Part shown: piece by piece, positions 49,047 through 60,792 of the stretch
Numbering within the stretch: position 1 is the stretch's first letter
Layout of the letters: every line of letters starts with the position of its first letter
NCBI RefSeq assembly: GCF_025118155.1
Contig: NW_026251402.1
Span: 248,001 to 312,000, forward strand
Origin: Cokeromyces recurvatus
Lineage: Eukaryota > Mucoromycota > Mucoromycetes > Mucorales > Mucoraceae
DNA length: 64,000 nucleotides
Reading direction: 5' to 3'
Made by a program: the position numbers and the translations under genes
Notes under the pieces: model-generated
What the model was told of the DNA's origin: nothing
Seen by the model: only the letters and a program-made list of their open reading frames with translations
Database searches by the model: none

Positions 49047-50685
49047 TTACAATAATAAATCTACACCAACACTTTGTAACGCATTAATAGCCCATTGTGG
49101 ATATTTTGTTTTATCACCACCAAAATAGTTATGGAAAAATGACTTGATCCATGCAGGGAATTCATCCTTTTTAATAGCCTCTCTCATATTACGCATTAAT
49201 CGAAGTTGGAATGCAATATTATGGATAGAAACAAGATGACAGCCGACTGTATCCTTTGTAATTATGTTAAGATGCACAAAAGATCTTGTGTAATTCTTAC
49301 AAGTAGAACAATCACAGTCTTCTTCAATAGGTCCAAAATCAGCCGCATATTTACCTGACTTTAAAGATAATGTGCCATGCATTGTAAGAGCATTGCCGAA
49401 TCTCTATATAAAAGCATGTTATGAGAAGCTTTGTAATATATATATATATAAAAGAAGAAAAGATCTTATTATTTTTTTGAGATACCTACAGCTGTTCTAG
49501 TAGGGAAAACACAATCGAACATATCTACGCCTAATGCAACACAAACAACAAGATCCTCAGCATAACTAAGGCAAAATATAAATATATAAAAGAAAATATC
49601 CTTTCAATAAATAAACTACTATTTTTTTGTTTGTTTGTTAATCTCTTTACCCAACACCCATACAATAAATAGGTTTAGTCTTTGGCAATAAGTCTGTACA
49701 TAATGTAACACTTGAAGGAAGAAAAATCATTATTTTTGTACATGTTAAAAAAAAAAGCCCTATAATTTTTCCTGACTTACATTCTCCAGAATTGATCTTT
49801 TTCTTCACCACCACTTAAACCACCAACAGCATAACCGGGAGTATCTCTTTTAACCATTTCTTCTATACATTTCTTTCGGAGATCAGGATTAAGGCCACCT
49901 TGAATAATAGCAAATAAATTCTGAGTTTCTGGTTTACTATGTGCTTTAATACATCTGTCTAACCAACGAATGGATCTCCACATTGCCTCTTCTACACGTG
50001 GTCCTGTTGTTAAAGAAGAAACAACATCATCCAGTTGCATCATAATATCAGCCCCAATCGTATTTTGTAATTCAATAGAATGTTCAGGCGTTAACATCAT
50101 AAGTGAACCATCATGAGGTGAAGCAAACTGAACACCTTCTTCTGTAATCTCGGCTAGTTTTAAAAGTGATACCATTTGAAATCCTCCACTGTCCTAATAG
50201 GCATATTACTATTATATACATATATTATCTTCATTATCCATTCAACTATTAACTTACTGTTAAGAGATTACGTCTCCAACTTTGGAACTGATGCGCACCA
50301 CCAACAAGATCTAAAGTTTCTTTACCGGGCTTCAATCCCTTATATTATATATATATATATATATTTATATATAAAAAGTTAATTAACCCACTTGGGTTTA
50401 CTTTTTTTTTTCTTTCTATGACTTATAAATAAATAACCTTACAAGATGATATGTATTGTTTAACATAATTTGACAATTTAATTCTTCCAACTGATCTGGT
50501 AATATACCTTTCATTGTGCCTTGAGTACCTACTGGCATAAAGACAGGTGTATCTACAGGACCATGAGGTAAAGTCATAACAGAAACTTTGGCTTTAGTAG
50601 TTGAGCATTTTGCTATAGTCTCAAAAGTAAGTGCACTTTTCATCTTGGACAATAATAAACTGGTTCCTAATTTTGACGATGCCAC
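49047..50685 (-). CDS. QTRT1: queuine tRNA-ribosyltransferase catalytic subunit (QTRT1)
   Basis: Six exons on the minus strand (50685-50443, 50338-50258, 50193-49781, 49710-49651, 49565-49490, 49403-49047) encode about 409 residues, matching eukaryotic QTRT1 (403 in human). Motifs are complete: [29 protein letters not shown] with the base-binding Asp, [14 protein letters not shown], the active-site Asp in [14 protein letters not shown], and the zinc site CDCSTC plus a downstream His (VSIHN). The enzyme swaps the wobble guanine of GUN-anticodon tRNAs (Asp, Asn, His, Tyr) for queuine. Eukaryotes cannot make queuine and must salvage it; ascomycete yeasts such as S. cerevisiae lack this gene, so its presence fits an early-diverging fungus. 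The partner QTRT2 is not in this window. The gene is head-to-head with FCF1. Confidence 0.96.
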
Positions 50686-50925
50686 TTTTGAAAAAAAAAA
50701 AATATATTATTTTATTGGTAGTTACAAAACAAAACAAAAAAAAAAAAAAAAAAAAAAAAAATAGAAAAAAAAACCAGTGAGGGATACACTTCATTTGTTC
50801 TATCTGGCCCAACTTACCGTCACATAATAACAGTCACGGTTTTCTTTTACAATTATTTGATTTATTCAAAAAAAAAAAAAAAAAAAAAAGTTTTGTTACT
50901 TTGCAATTTCAATTTATACTAAAAG
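50686..50925. promoter_or_regulatory. shared divergent promoter region of QTRT1 and FCF1
   Basis: Only 240 bases separate the two start codons. The stretch contains A runs at about 50738-50761 and 22 A at 50868-50889, which could keep nucleosomes away. No TATA box is evident. Confidence 0.5.
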
Positions 50926-51861
50926 ATGGTAAAAATGCTACTTGTTATCTATAAGTACATCAAGATCTAATTCCTATATTTACGCTAAATGTATGTTATT
51001 TTAGGCTAAAGCTAAGAAAACAAGAAAGTTTGCTCAAATGAAGCGAATGATCAGTGCACATGATACTCGATTGTAACTAAATAAAATAAAATAAAAGATC
51101 TTGATGTTTTACTAAAAAAAATATATTTATATAATATTTACATATAGAAAAGAAAATAAAGAAAAACAAAAAAAGAAAGAAGAGAAAAAAGAAGAAAAGG
51201 CAGTTCGACATGTGTAAATATTCATTAAATAGTATTGAATTATATGATTATTATGACTAAATTTCGAACTTTTATTTGAATAGTACTCAAGTTGCTTCAT
51301 CAATGTTCTTTCAGTATAATTCAGCTCTTGGACCACCCTATCATGTTTTAGTAGATACCAATTTTATTAATTTTTCAATTCAAAATAAGCTTGAGCTTGT
51401 CAAGTCAATGATGGATTGTCTCTATGCAAAATGTAAATGCAATTATATTTATATATATATATATATTGTATAACTAACCAAGTAGTTTAGCTGTTCCTTG
51501 TATTACTGACTGTGTCTTGGCAGAATTAGAAAAGTTAGGTCCTAAATATCGTATTGCGTTAAAGTAAGTGAATGAAATTATAATTTTTTTTTATAGGTTA
51601 GTTCTAAGTAATATATTCATATACATATATAGAATTGCACGTGATCCTCGTTTTGAAAGACTCCCTTGTTCTCATAAAGGTACTTATGCAGATGACTGTT
51701 TAGTTAATCGAGTTATGCAACACAAGTGCTATATTGTTGCTACTTGTGATAGAGATTTAAAGCGACGAATTCGTAAAATACCTGGCATCCCTATTATGTG
51801 TATTTCTAATCATAAATATGTTATCGAAAGACTTCCTGAACTTGGTGTTAATCCTAAATAA
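50926..51861 (+). CDS. FCF1: FCF1/UTP24, PIN-domain endonuclease of the SSU processome
   Basis: Six exons (50926-50928, 51005-51072, 51148-51213, 51284-51432, 51491-51563, 51633-51861) encode 195 residues, near yeast Fcf1 (189). The start codon alone forms the first coding exon; exon 2 then gives [20 protein letters not shown], which matches the family N-terminus. A Lys/Glu-rich linker precedes the PIN domain: [20 protein letters not shown] with the first catalytic Asp, [33 protein letters not shown] and [18 protein letters not shown]. All acidic residues of the PIN active site are present. Fcf1 cuts pre-18S rRNA at sites A1 and A2 in the nucleolus. The call is secure; only the one-codon first exon is unusual. 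Confidence 0.95.
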
Positions 51862-52141
51862 AAGTAGATATTACAAATTGTAAATAAAGTAATTGTAGTT
51901 TTTATTACTCTTATTATCCTTTGTGTATTATCAATACGATAAAGAACATGTTTTATAGCAAACAACGTTTTTAACTGGATTCGACATTTCCTTGTTAAAG
52001 AAGGAAAATTTGCAGTAGTAACAATTGGCGGGGTTTGATAAGAAAAAAGGGATAATAATCATTGTTTTTTTTTTTTTTTTTTTTTTTCTTTTTCATTACT
52101 TTTTCTCCTTATTTTTAATAAAAATATAAGTGAATCTTTCA

Positions 52142-53124
52142 ATGAGTAAAACGGCTATGATATTTGGCGCCACAGGTAAAATAGATAATTCCTTCTGTTC
52201 CAAATAGATTCTTAAATAATAATATAGGCGCTGTTGGCAAACAACTTTTGAAGGACATATTAAAGAATGGAACATATGCAAAAGTGATTAGTGTCGGTAG
52301 ACGTCCAGTCGAAATAGAAGACAACACGATTCCTCAAGATAAACTGGTAAGTACACTATAAATCTCTTGCTTTTTGCTGTATTTGTTATAGACAAACCCC
52401 ATTGTTTGATTGATTTTAGGTACAAAAAACGATTGATTTTAATAATTTGGAAGCCTATCGAAATGATTTTAAAGGCGTATCGTAAATACATGCAATATGA
52501 CATAGATATACGTAATAGAAAATTAATCATATAATAGTGATGTATTTTGCTGTCTTGGCACAACTAGAGCTGATGCTGGAAGCGCTGAGAATTTCATTAA
52601 AATTGATCAAACCTATGTCTTGGACTCTGCTAGATTAATTGCTGAAGAAAATAAAACAGACAAAGCTTTATCTCCTGTACATTTTCTGTATTGTTCTGCT
52701 TCAGTAAGTCAAGCATGTATTTATGTATTTATTTATTTATTTATTTTTTTCTATTTAGAATTCAAATAAGAATTCAATGTTTTTATATCCAAAGACAAAA
52801 GGTGAGACTGAAGCTGCACTTGAAGAAATAGGATTTGAAAAGGTATCCATCTTTCGTCCTGGATTCTTGGAAACTGTTGAGCCTCGTACACGTCCTCGAA
52901 TGAGTGAATCTATTGCATTTTCTATTTTTAAACCAATCAATCAACTCTTCAATTTAAACATGGTTATCTCGGTTGAAACTGTTGGTAAAGCAATGCATAA
53001 AGTAGCTGCAAATGCTTCTATTAAACCAACTGAAGAAAAGAATATGAAACAATCTTCAATTGGATCAACTATCTTTTCCTTTTCTAACGCTGATATTGAA
53101 GAAATCGGCCATCCAAACCACTAA
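52142..53124 (+). CDS. FMP52: FMP52/HTATIP2-like atypical short-chain dehydrogenase
   Basis: Five exons (52142-52175, 52228-52346, 52420-52481, 52538-52703, 52759-53124) encode about 248 residues. The protein opens MSKTAMIFGATGAVGKQLLK, a Rossmann NAD(P)-binding GxxGxxG loop split by intron 1. Also seen are VISVGRRPV, DVFCCLGTTRADAGSAENF, HFLYCSAS, YPKTKGETEAALEEIGFEKV and SIFRPGFLE, with the YxxxK pair of the extended SDR family. Yeast Fmp52 is found at mitochondria and the human relative HTATIP2 (TIP30) is a regulator of nuclear import and transcription. The substrate is unknown. About 280 bases separate it from FCF1, and SRP14 follows about 100 bases downstream. Confidence 0.88.
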
Positions 53125-53224
53125 AATTTTACAATTATTTTTTACAATTATTTTTTATTTTATTTTATTTTATTTTTTTTTTTTTATTTTATCTCTTTTC
53201 GTATATCGACTCTTGAATTATAAA

Positions 53225-53812
53225 ATGAAGGAATTAGATCCTCTTACTGTTAGTGGAATATTTGAGTTGAAATAATAAAAATAAGTAGTATTTTAACTTG
53301 CTCTTTTATCGTTGTTATTTGATATAGTTTACAGTTGAACTCGGTCAATTTTATGAAAAGTCAAAAACATCAGGCAATGTTTACGTTACAATGAAAAGAA
53401 GTAATGTTGAAATTATACATAAATATTCACTTCATGTTGATTTATTTTACATTTTAATTAAATACAGTGACTGAAGAGAAATTAATAAAGGTAGCTAAAA
53501 TGAAAAAGGAAATACCTAGAGGAGGTGATGCAGTAATTGGAAACTTAGACATAGATAATGTTCAATACCCATGTCTCGTTCGTGCAACTTATAAAAAGAA
53601 CAAGATTAGTACTATTGTAGTGTATAACATTATTTTATTTTTTTGCATGTATGAATATATGGACCTAATATCTTAATTTGAACTCTCCATTATAGATTGC
53701 ACCTGATGATTTTAATAGATTTCAAAATGCGTATAGTACAATTATTAGAGCTTATATGGATACATTGAAAAAGAGAGATCGTTCCAAGAAGATAAAGAAA
53801 GTCTCAAAATAA
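53225..53812 (+). CDS. SRP14: signal recognition particle subunit SRP14
   Basis: Four exons (53225-53248, 53328-53400, 53468-53619, 53696-53812) encode about 121 residues. The reading FTVELGQFYEKSKTSGNVYV, then PCLVRATYKKNKISTIV, then FNRFQNAYSTIIRAYMDTLK and a Lys-rich tail (KKRDRSKKIKKVSK) follows the alpha-beta-beta-beta-alpha SRP14 fold. With SRP9/SRP21 it forms the Alu-domain part of the signal recognition particle, which pauses elongation of secretory proteins. The first coding exon encodes only MKELDPLT; its donor (GTTAGT) was chosen because it restores phase, whereas reading through hits a stop. The third donor (GTGTAT) is weaker. Length agrees with the family (about 110-146). Confidence 0.9.
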
Positions 53813-54369
53813 TGATTACAATAATAAAATAGATGTTGTAAAAAGAAAGGAGTTAAAGAAGATACTTTAATTTGTAATATGTTTTCTTGTTTATTCTTTC
53901 AAGACTATAATTTAGTAAAGTTATTCGATTCACGACCATTATTCTTCAAATCGTTAAGATGGAACCATTTACAATTAAATTTGTATTTTTTTTTTTTGTT
54001 AATGCTTAGCTTCTAAAGATACAAATATATCGTCAAGTCAAAGCAAATGACTTGATAATAGCCTTCATTTTCTTTTTTTTATTCACATTATCATGGTACA
54101 GTCATATTTACAGTATTTAAACTTGAGATTCAGATGATTTTTCAGGAAATTAAGGACAAATTTGTAAAGCAAATTCAGAAAAAGTTAATATCCATTTTAG
54201 AAAGAATAAAACAACTTGGCAAATCGTTTTTTTTTTCTACATGGTAAAAATCTAAATACTTCTTCCTGACAGAGAAAGGGAACAGTGTTAGATACGGCGA
54301 TATATACATATTAAAAAAAAAAGTGTTTTTCTTGACATAAAGCAAAAGGACGACTATAGCTATATTAAT

Positions 54370-54406
<37 letters not shown>

Positions 54407-54440
54407 AAAAGAAATTAATCTATGCCATAGTATCAAGTCA
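53813..54440. other. intergenic downstream of SRP14
   Basis: AT-rich with a 34-A tract at 54371-54404. No gene is seen. The missing zinc-ribbon end of the Fanzor-like relic would be expected on the minus strand here but was not found. Confidence 0.5.
54371..54404. repeat. poly-A tract (34 A)
   Basis: Uninterrupted A run next to the minus-strand Fanzor-like relic. Confidence 0.93.
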
Positions 54441-54660
54441 TTAGCTTACCTTTGATGTATGAAACTCATGCATACCGATAAGAATCAACTTCCTATTTTT
54501 CTGCCGATATTTTAAAGTTTCCCATAAAACTTCTGTTACTCCAATGTGAAGTCCTTCGGAATGAACTGCATTTCTACCCCTTCATTACAGGTACCAAAAG
54601 CAATAACAGGTGGCTTGCTTTTATTAGACTTAACTTTCTTGGGTTCTCAATATCATCAGT
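54441..54660 (-). pseudogene. second TnpB/Fanzor-like relic (C-terminal fragment)
   Basis: On the minus strand a frame reads PPVIAFGTCNEG. After one frameshift in the run of G (about 54578) it continues RNAVHSEGLHIGVTEVLW, ETLKYRQKNRKLILIG and MHEFHTSK, ending at a stop at 54441. MHEFHTSK aligns with the DEFRTSK block of TnpB/Fanzor proteins, and the preceding basic helix plus hydrophobic strand is what precedes it in those families. VIAFG matches VIAFE in the plus-strand relic at 5.5-6.5 kb. The conserved Asp is His and the Arg is His here. GTAAGC follows immediately and could have been a splice donor. No zinc ribbon follows, so this is a truncated, dead copy. The family assignment rests on motif recall. 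Confidence 0.48.
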
Positions 54661-57600
54661 TTTTTTTTTTTTTTTTTTGACTTCCATTTGTACATTTAAA
54701 ATAAAATAAAATAAAACTTCTCTTGACGATTTTGATATACAATTATCAACGTACTACTCATTGGATTTAAATTTTAAACGTATTATAGTCTTTATCATGA
54801 CAAAATTTTATTTTTTTTAAAGAAAAAAAAAAAGAATGATCGTAAAAAAAGAAGTTTTTTATTTTTCATTTTTGTTAATATTATAAAAAAAATGCTTTTC
54901 TTAGTTCTCAAATCTCTTTAAAAGAAACTTGATACTAACAGGATTAACCACGAGAAGGTGAAAGCATATCTAATCCCAAAAATAAAACTATAAACCAACA
55001 CCAATACTAAAGCTGGTTATTTTTTTCTTTTTTCTCTTCAAGACAGATAGACCAATTTCGACTAGTAGACACTTGGCAAAGTACCAACCTGACCCAAGCC
55101 TTGCTAGAAGAAAAAGATAGAATTCCTCACTTCCTACCCCAATAAAAAATACAGTTGGATGTAAGTTTCACTGGAAGCCGGGCTAAACATTCTGACCTGT
55201 AGCGTGGCGAAGTGGAAGGAATCCAGATACATGAAGTGCACGACCTGACTATTGTTTACCTGAGAATGTCCCTTCTTTGACCCCTAGCATCTACTTTTGA
55301 CTTAACAGTAAATACAAGCTGGGATTCTTCACCTAAATGAATAGATGAAAAAACCACGGTCAGAAACGTAAGCTGTGCATCCTTATCTATTTTTATTTTA
55401 TAAACAGCAACTAGATAAAAATAAAAAGAAGGAAAAACCTCCAAAAAGAAAAACAGAAAAACTAAACCTTGAGATAAGCCCTTTCAATGGTGCAGACAAA
55501 GAGTACGCTAATCTCCCTAAAAAAGGAACAGGTTTACAATTTCCAACCCCAAGTATCCTTTTTATTTCCCTCCTCCTTTGGAAATAAATCAAACTTGAGC
55601 AGTCAAAATTCGATAAGGTCCCATCAATTATCTAAGGTTGCAATAATCCAAGGTGAAGGCGGATATGCATGTAGTAACCAAAAGAGAGTCTAGGCCCTCC
55701 CCTTTAGCCATGTTATAAACGGACAGTTCTACAAACTCAAGTAAGCCAAGCTATGTGACTTGAGCACACTTCATAATCCTGACTTTCTCTGACTTTAGGA
55801 AAAAAAAGAAAAAAAAGGGTAGCAATGTATTATTATTCTTATGCTTTAAAAAAACTAAAGAAAAAGAAAAGAAAAAAAAAAGGCAAAAAGAAATTTACTC
55901 TTATTTATTATGAAGCATGTGAAAAAAAAAAAGAAAAAGGAGAAAAGAAGGAGAACATACTAGACCTTTTCTTTTGTTTTTTTTTTTTGTTTTGTTTTTT
56001 CTTTTTTTTTGCACATGTACATCACATTATTTATGAAACTTTAATACATGTGTATGCAAATAAATTTACAACTTTTTCTTTTCTTTGCCCATAAAATACT
56101 TTTTACCAAGTATTTATTTAGGAGTTTACACATTATATATTAAAATATAAAAATGAAGACTTACTAAGAAAAAAAAAAGGAAGGAAGGAAGGGAAACACA
56201 AATAATTTAGATAATGCATTTGAATGCTTGGCGAAAAGTTAATTAAACGAGTAACCAAAAAGAGTTAGAAAATGTTACACGATAGATTCTATTTTTGCAT
56301 GTAGATCGTATGTGTTGGTTATTAAAAAAAAAGAAGAAAAAAGGACAAGAGAGAGAGAGAGTAAAAAGTTGTAAAAGCTACTTCTATAAACAAGTTTTAT
56401 CGATTTGATAATATATAGTAAAATTAAAAAAAAAAAAAATAGGGAATCCGCTTTAAAATTTATTCAATATACAATTACACTAAAAGTATGCAGTCAATTG
56501 ATCTACATTCGTTTTGAACTAGAAAAGGCTTAGGCTTAATACATGTGTGTAAAAAAAGGAGGAAACTATAACAAAGGAAAAAAAAAGCTGGTGAAACCAA
56601 GGGGTAACAAAAAAAAAGTGAAGCTAAAGGAACTGAAAAAGTTAATTTATAACCTAAGGTGGTGCTAAAGATAAACATCTGTTACACTATATATAACAAT
56701 CTATCGTTCTATATCCCTTAAATTATTATCAACTGAGGGGTGTAGGGAGGTACTGCTGACGGTGGAATGCAGTGGGATAGACATAAAATCTGTAAATTAC
56801 TGATTTATAGGTATTTTGTAAAGTAGAACATTGTTTTGGCTGAAGGTATAATGTAAAATATCAACATTATTGCAGAGGTATCTAGCTGTAGTTATAATAA
56901 AAACATGAATACATTTAATTGATCTAACCCTTAAATCTAGACAAATTAATTAGTCACAGTCACTAATAATAAACTTTTTTTTTTTCTTTGAAGAATATTA
57001 TGACTATACTTCCAGATCAAAATATATAAAAGCAATACTTATTGGAACAGTATTCTATTATTCAAATATCTTTAATAGACAAAAACGCATATAAGGATTT
57101 GCATTGATAGCAATAACTTAAAGAAGTATCATTCCTTGAGCAATGATATTTAAAGACATATTTAGTAGTTTTTTTTTTCTCCACCCTTTTTTTTTTCTTT
57201 AGGTTATACAAATGAATATCTAATGATGTAGAGTCGATATACATCAAAATGCTGTGTACAAAAAGCTATATGCAGTATGATCTGTCATTATTAGTTCTAC
57301 ACAATGTAGTTTCCTCCTTTACAACTAAAAACATCATTATTGTATACAATCATACAAATATAATTCCATATGATACGCAAACACAACAAATTATAATGTA
57401 TACTACCTTTTTCTCTCTCTTTCTATAATACTATATATTTGAAGAGTTTAAAAAAGAAAAATGAGATCTTTAGGATTGTCTATACAAAAAAAAAAAAAAA
57501 GAACCCCCTTTTCTTTTGTTTATACTATACTATGGCTAAATATGTATATTTTTGAAGGCATTGTTCAGTTAAGCATATCCTCGAAACATTTCTTTAAATA

Positions 57601-58753
57601 TTCATAGAAATCCTCTGTCTCGAGTGTTATACAATATTTGAGTTGAAACCTGATTAAAAAAAAAAAAAATGCGGATAAAAGATGTGAAACCATCGATTAT
57701 ATTTACTATATTTAGGATATTATCACCAGTAGCAGCGTTTAATTAATTCTATCTATGCAAGCGCAAAGGATACCATTATTCATGTTTGTATTATCTGACT
57801 TATTTCTTGTGAAGCAATTGTTATATCCAATATATTTATAATGGTAGTTCTTCTCACCTGTTTAGCTATCATTGTATTATTCCTTGTCTTGTTAATTCTA
57901 ATACAAAAAAAAAAAGTCTTGTATATAATTACTGACATGATGATATCTTATATGAGTAACAGTCTGATTAAATCATATTCTTATTGAATACTCTTGCCAT
58001 TGATAATATTTTAATATATATTTATCAATGATACTGATTCATATATTTGATTTTATATGTATGTTTGTATATAAAGTATTGTATATATTTAGTATTTCTT
58101 TTGATAATTTGCTTCTTCTACCTCGTGTTAGTTCTTTTTCAAAATATATATATATATATATATATGCTCGTAAGATTTACATCATAATTAGTAGTTGATA
58201 TGATATTATTAAAAAAATACGATATACATATATGAATATATGTGCATTTAAGCATTGTTACTATTAGGCTAGAATACAAGTCGACAACGATGTGCTTAAC
58301 TTGACATTTATATTTTGCTATTCTGAAGAAATCTACATTTTCGTACCGAAAGGACATGCAAAACCTCAAATAGATATGATTGTCATAATTCTGACAATTA
58401 AAACCCCCCTTTTTTTTTGCATACATTTAATAACGTCTTTTTCAAGTTGATGTAAAGAAAAAAATGATTGTTAATAATGAATAACAAACTAAAGGCTATT
58501 CATAATCAAATTAATAATTGATTATTCTTTAACATAGAATTTATATACTATGATCATTTCAGAAAATAGACCATTTATTATTATAAACTTTCTTCTTCAG
58601 AGTCTACAGAAGTAGTAGTGATGGTGATAAAAAGTTAATTTTATTTACAAAGAATATTATACAATAATATAGATAGATTATTTTCAAGAAAAAAAAAAGG
58701 ATTTAAATAGAAATTCTTATATGTACATAATATTACTTTATATGATTAAGACA
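54661..58753. other. 4-kb gene-poor region, partly of distinct composition
   Basis: No intact gene on either strand. From about 55040 to 55800 the base composition is visibly less AT-rich than its surroundings and ends in an A-rich run at 55799-55818. One frame near 55042-55146 reads QIDQFRLVDTWQSTNLTQAL. This could be an old retroelement or gene insertion (see findings). From 55800 on the region is purine- and homopolymer-rich, then TA-rich, without coding signal. Confidence 0.45.
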
Positions 58754-60043
58754 TTAAACAGCAGCAGCAGCAGTAGTAGTAGTAGTGCTTGTATTAGATG
58801 AGGAAGGTGGTAATAGGACTGAATTTCCGTTGGATCTTTTTGTAGATATTAACGCAGAAATAGTATTGTCAAGCATAGATGAAACAACGGACAAGTCTGT
58901 TCTAGAACGAGAGGATCTTTCTAATAAGATAACTACTTTAGTGAGATCTAAAAAGATTTCTATTTGAAATTCAATTTCCTCGAACCACATTTGCCAGCAA
59001 TAATGGGTTGCATTCTTTTTGAGTGACTCATATAATGTTAATGAATGGTTTCTCTTTTGTAATTGATTTAACTTGACTCTCTTCCTTTCATGTTGTCTTT
59101 CTTTTTCTTCTTCCTTTCTTTGATTGTCATTTAAAAAGAAAAATTGAATACGTTGACGAGTGATGGTATTCAAGTCATTCGCTGATAATAAATCATTTTT
59201 GACTAATGTTCCAATAAATCGAATAAGGATACAAAAGTTTAAACGTAAAAATCGACTATGTTGTTGAAGAGTCATGATGGTTGAAGCTCGAGGAGACGTT
59301 GTTGAAGATGTGACTAACAAAAGACGTCGATTGTAATGACTGTGATAACGAGTGGCTAAACTATCTAAATGACGATGAATATGATTTAATAAAAGTCTAT
59401 GATGGATTTCAGTGATTGGTTCAATTTCGAACAATGCAGTTAGTGTTGGATAAAAGGTAGTTAAAAAACTAGTGATTAATCTTCCCATACGAGTTGGATA
59501 AAAATCAGTCATCAAAAGGGGTCGATAATAGTGTTTGATATTTGATGTATCCTGTTCAAGGATGGAAGAAGTGGCTTTATTATGTGTAGTTGTATCAATA
59601 TGCTTGGGCACTACATCTAAGAGTGGGTCAAGTAGCATATGATCGACTATGATACCAAGGGATTTATCAAGAAAAAAATCTAAACATGGTTCCCAATTTT
59701 TAAGAGGTGACTTATCGTAAATTTCGACTGCTAATCTATTAGATACGCTTTGTAAAATGGTGTAATCAATCGTATCTGTATCCAATTTATAACCATGTCT
59801 ACTAACATAAGCTAATGCAGCATGAACCATATGATTAAAGGCATTTAACTGAGGCTTAGAGAGATCTATATGATATCGATACCAGATAATTTGATGTGCA
59901 ATCGCTCTACAATAACGGGAACAAGTTGCTAAATACCACACATCTGCAAAGCTTAAATATTCTGATATTCTTAATAATAATTCAAGTGGCAAATGTAATA
60001 GATTGGTTGAATGTTGAAGAGATCGATATTGATGATCCACCAT
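58754..60043 (-). CDS. F-box protein
   Basis: A single exon of 429 residues on the minus strand. Near the N-terminus, NLLHLPLELLLRISEYLSFA followed by VWYLATCSRYCRAIAHQIIW is a good F-box (about residues 14-55), the SKP1-binding module of SCF ubiquitin ligases. The rest has no recognisable repeat: there are Leu/His-rich helices, a charged Lys/Glu/Arg segment (about 310-330), a Trp-rich CWQMWFEEIEFQIEIFLDLT stretch and a Ser/Thr/Ala-rich tail of simple-sequence origin. No leucine-rich or WD repeats are seen, so the substrate is unknown. Many such orphan F-box proteins occur in Mucorales. It lies in tandem downstream of the zinc-cluster factor, 750 bases away. Confidence 0.78.
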   Translation of the reverse strand: MVDHQYRSLQHSTNLLHLPLELLLRISEYLSFADVWYLATCSRYCRAIAHQIIWYRYHIDLSKPQLNAFNHMVHAALAYVSRHGYKLDTDTIDYTILQSVSNRLAVEIYDKSPLKNWEPCLDFFLDKSLGIIVDHMLLDPLLDVVPKHIDTTTHNKATSSILEQDTSNIKHYYRPLLMTDFYPTRMGRLITSFLTTFYPTLTALFEIEPITEIHHRLLLNHIHRHLDSLATRYHSHYNRRLLLVTSSTTSPRASTIMTLQQHSRFLRLNFCILIRFIGTLVKNDLLSANDLNTITRQRIQFFFLNDNQRKEEEKERQHERKRVKLNQLQKRNHSLTLYESLKKNATHYCWQMWFEEIEFQIEIFLDLTKVVILLERSSRSRTDLSVVSSMLDNTISALISTKRSNGNSVLLPPSSSNTSTTTTTAAAAV

Positions 60044-60792
60044 AATAAACTATATAATGTTAACACAAAAAAAAAAAAAAGTATTTTATATGGATATAAA
60101 GAAGAAGAAAAAAAAAGGGAAAAAGAAAGAAAGAAAAAAAGAGATAAACTAATGGAAGAGAAGTCGATCATATTCGAGACCCTAAATTCTGGACTTTTTT
60201 TTATTATTATTATTAGCTTTATTTTTATTTATTTTTTTTTTTTTTTTTTTGGATTCTTAAGAGAAAACAAATGTTGATATCTTATATGAATACATCAATT
60301 TTCATCGCCAGACAAAGCTTTAATTGGTAACTAATCCTGGGGGGTCCAGAACATTTTTTTTTTTTTTTTTTTTTTATCAAGCTGTTGTACGAAATTATGA
60401 ATTTATCAACTAAAATTAATTTCAGAAAATGTATTTTACTAGGCTATATAAAAAAAAACAGTATTTTGTTTTAATAGTAAAATATAAAGACATGTTATAT
60501 ATAAAATAGTTTTATTATTAGAGAAGAATAAATACATTATTAAGAGGGTAAATGATTATTAAGTGTGTAAAATTAATTATTTAGAGTGATATATGGTTAC
60601 GTTAAACATTTGTGATGATTAATAAATAGATGTATATGATGAGTACATAAATATATAATGTATAATCTAATAGTGACTACTATTATCGTATTAGCTTTTA
60701 CTTATTATATCCTACATATACACATTGATTACTTGGTATATTTAAACTAGATGTATTTATAATGACTTACCATACAGTCCATCGTTCATATA
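60044..60792. other. intergenic between F-box and zinc-cluster genes
   Basis: AT-rich with T tracts at about 60231-60250 and 60354-60375. No gene is seen. It should hold the terminator of the transcription factor gene and the promoter of the F-box gene. Confidence 0.55.

Noticed and set aside
55825..56094. 89-codon plus-strand frame
   Set aside because: Almost entirely Lys and Phe from homopolymer tracts; not a plausible protein.
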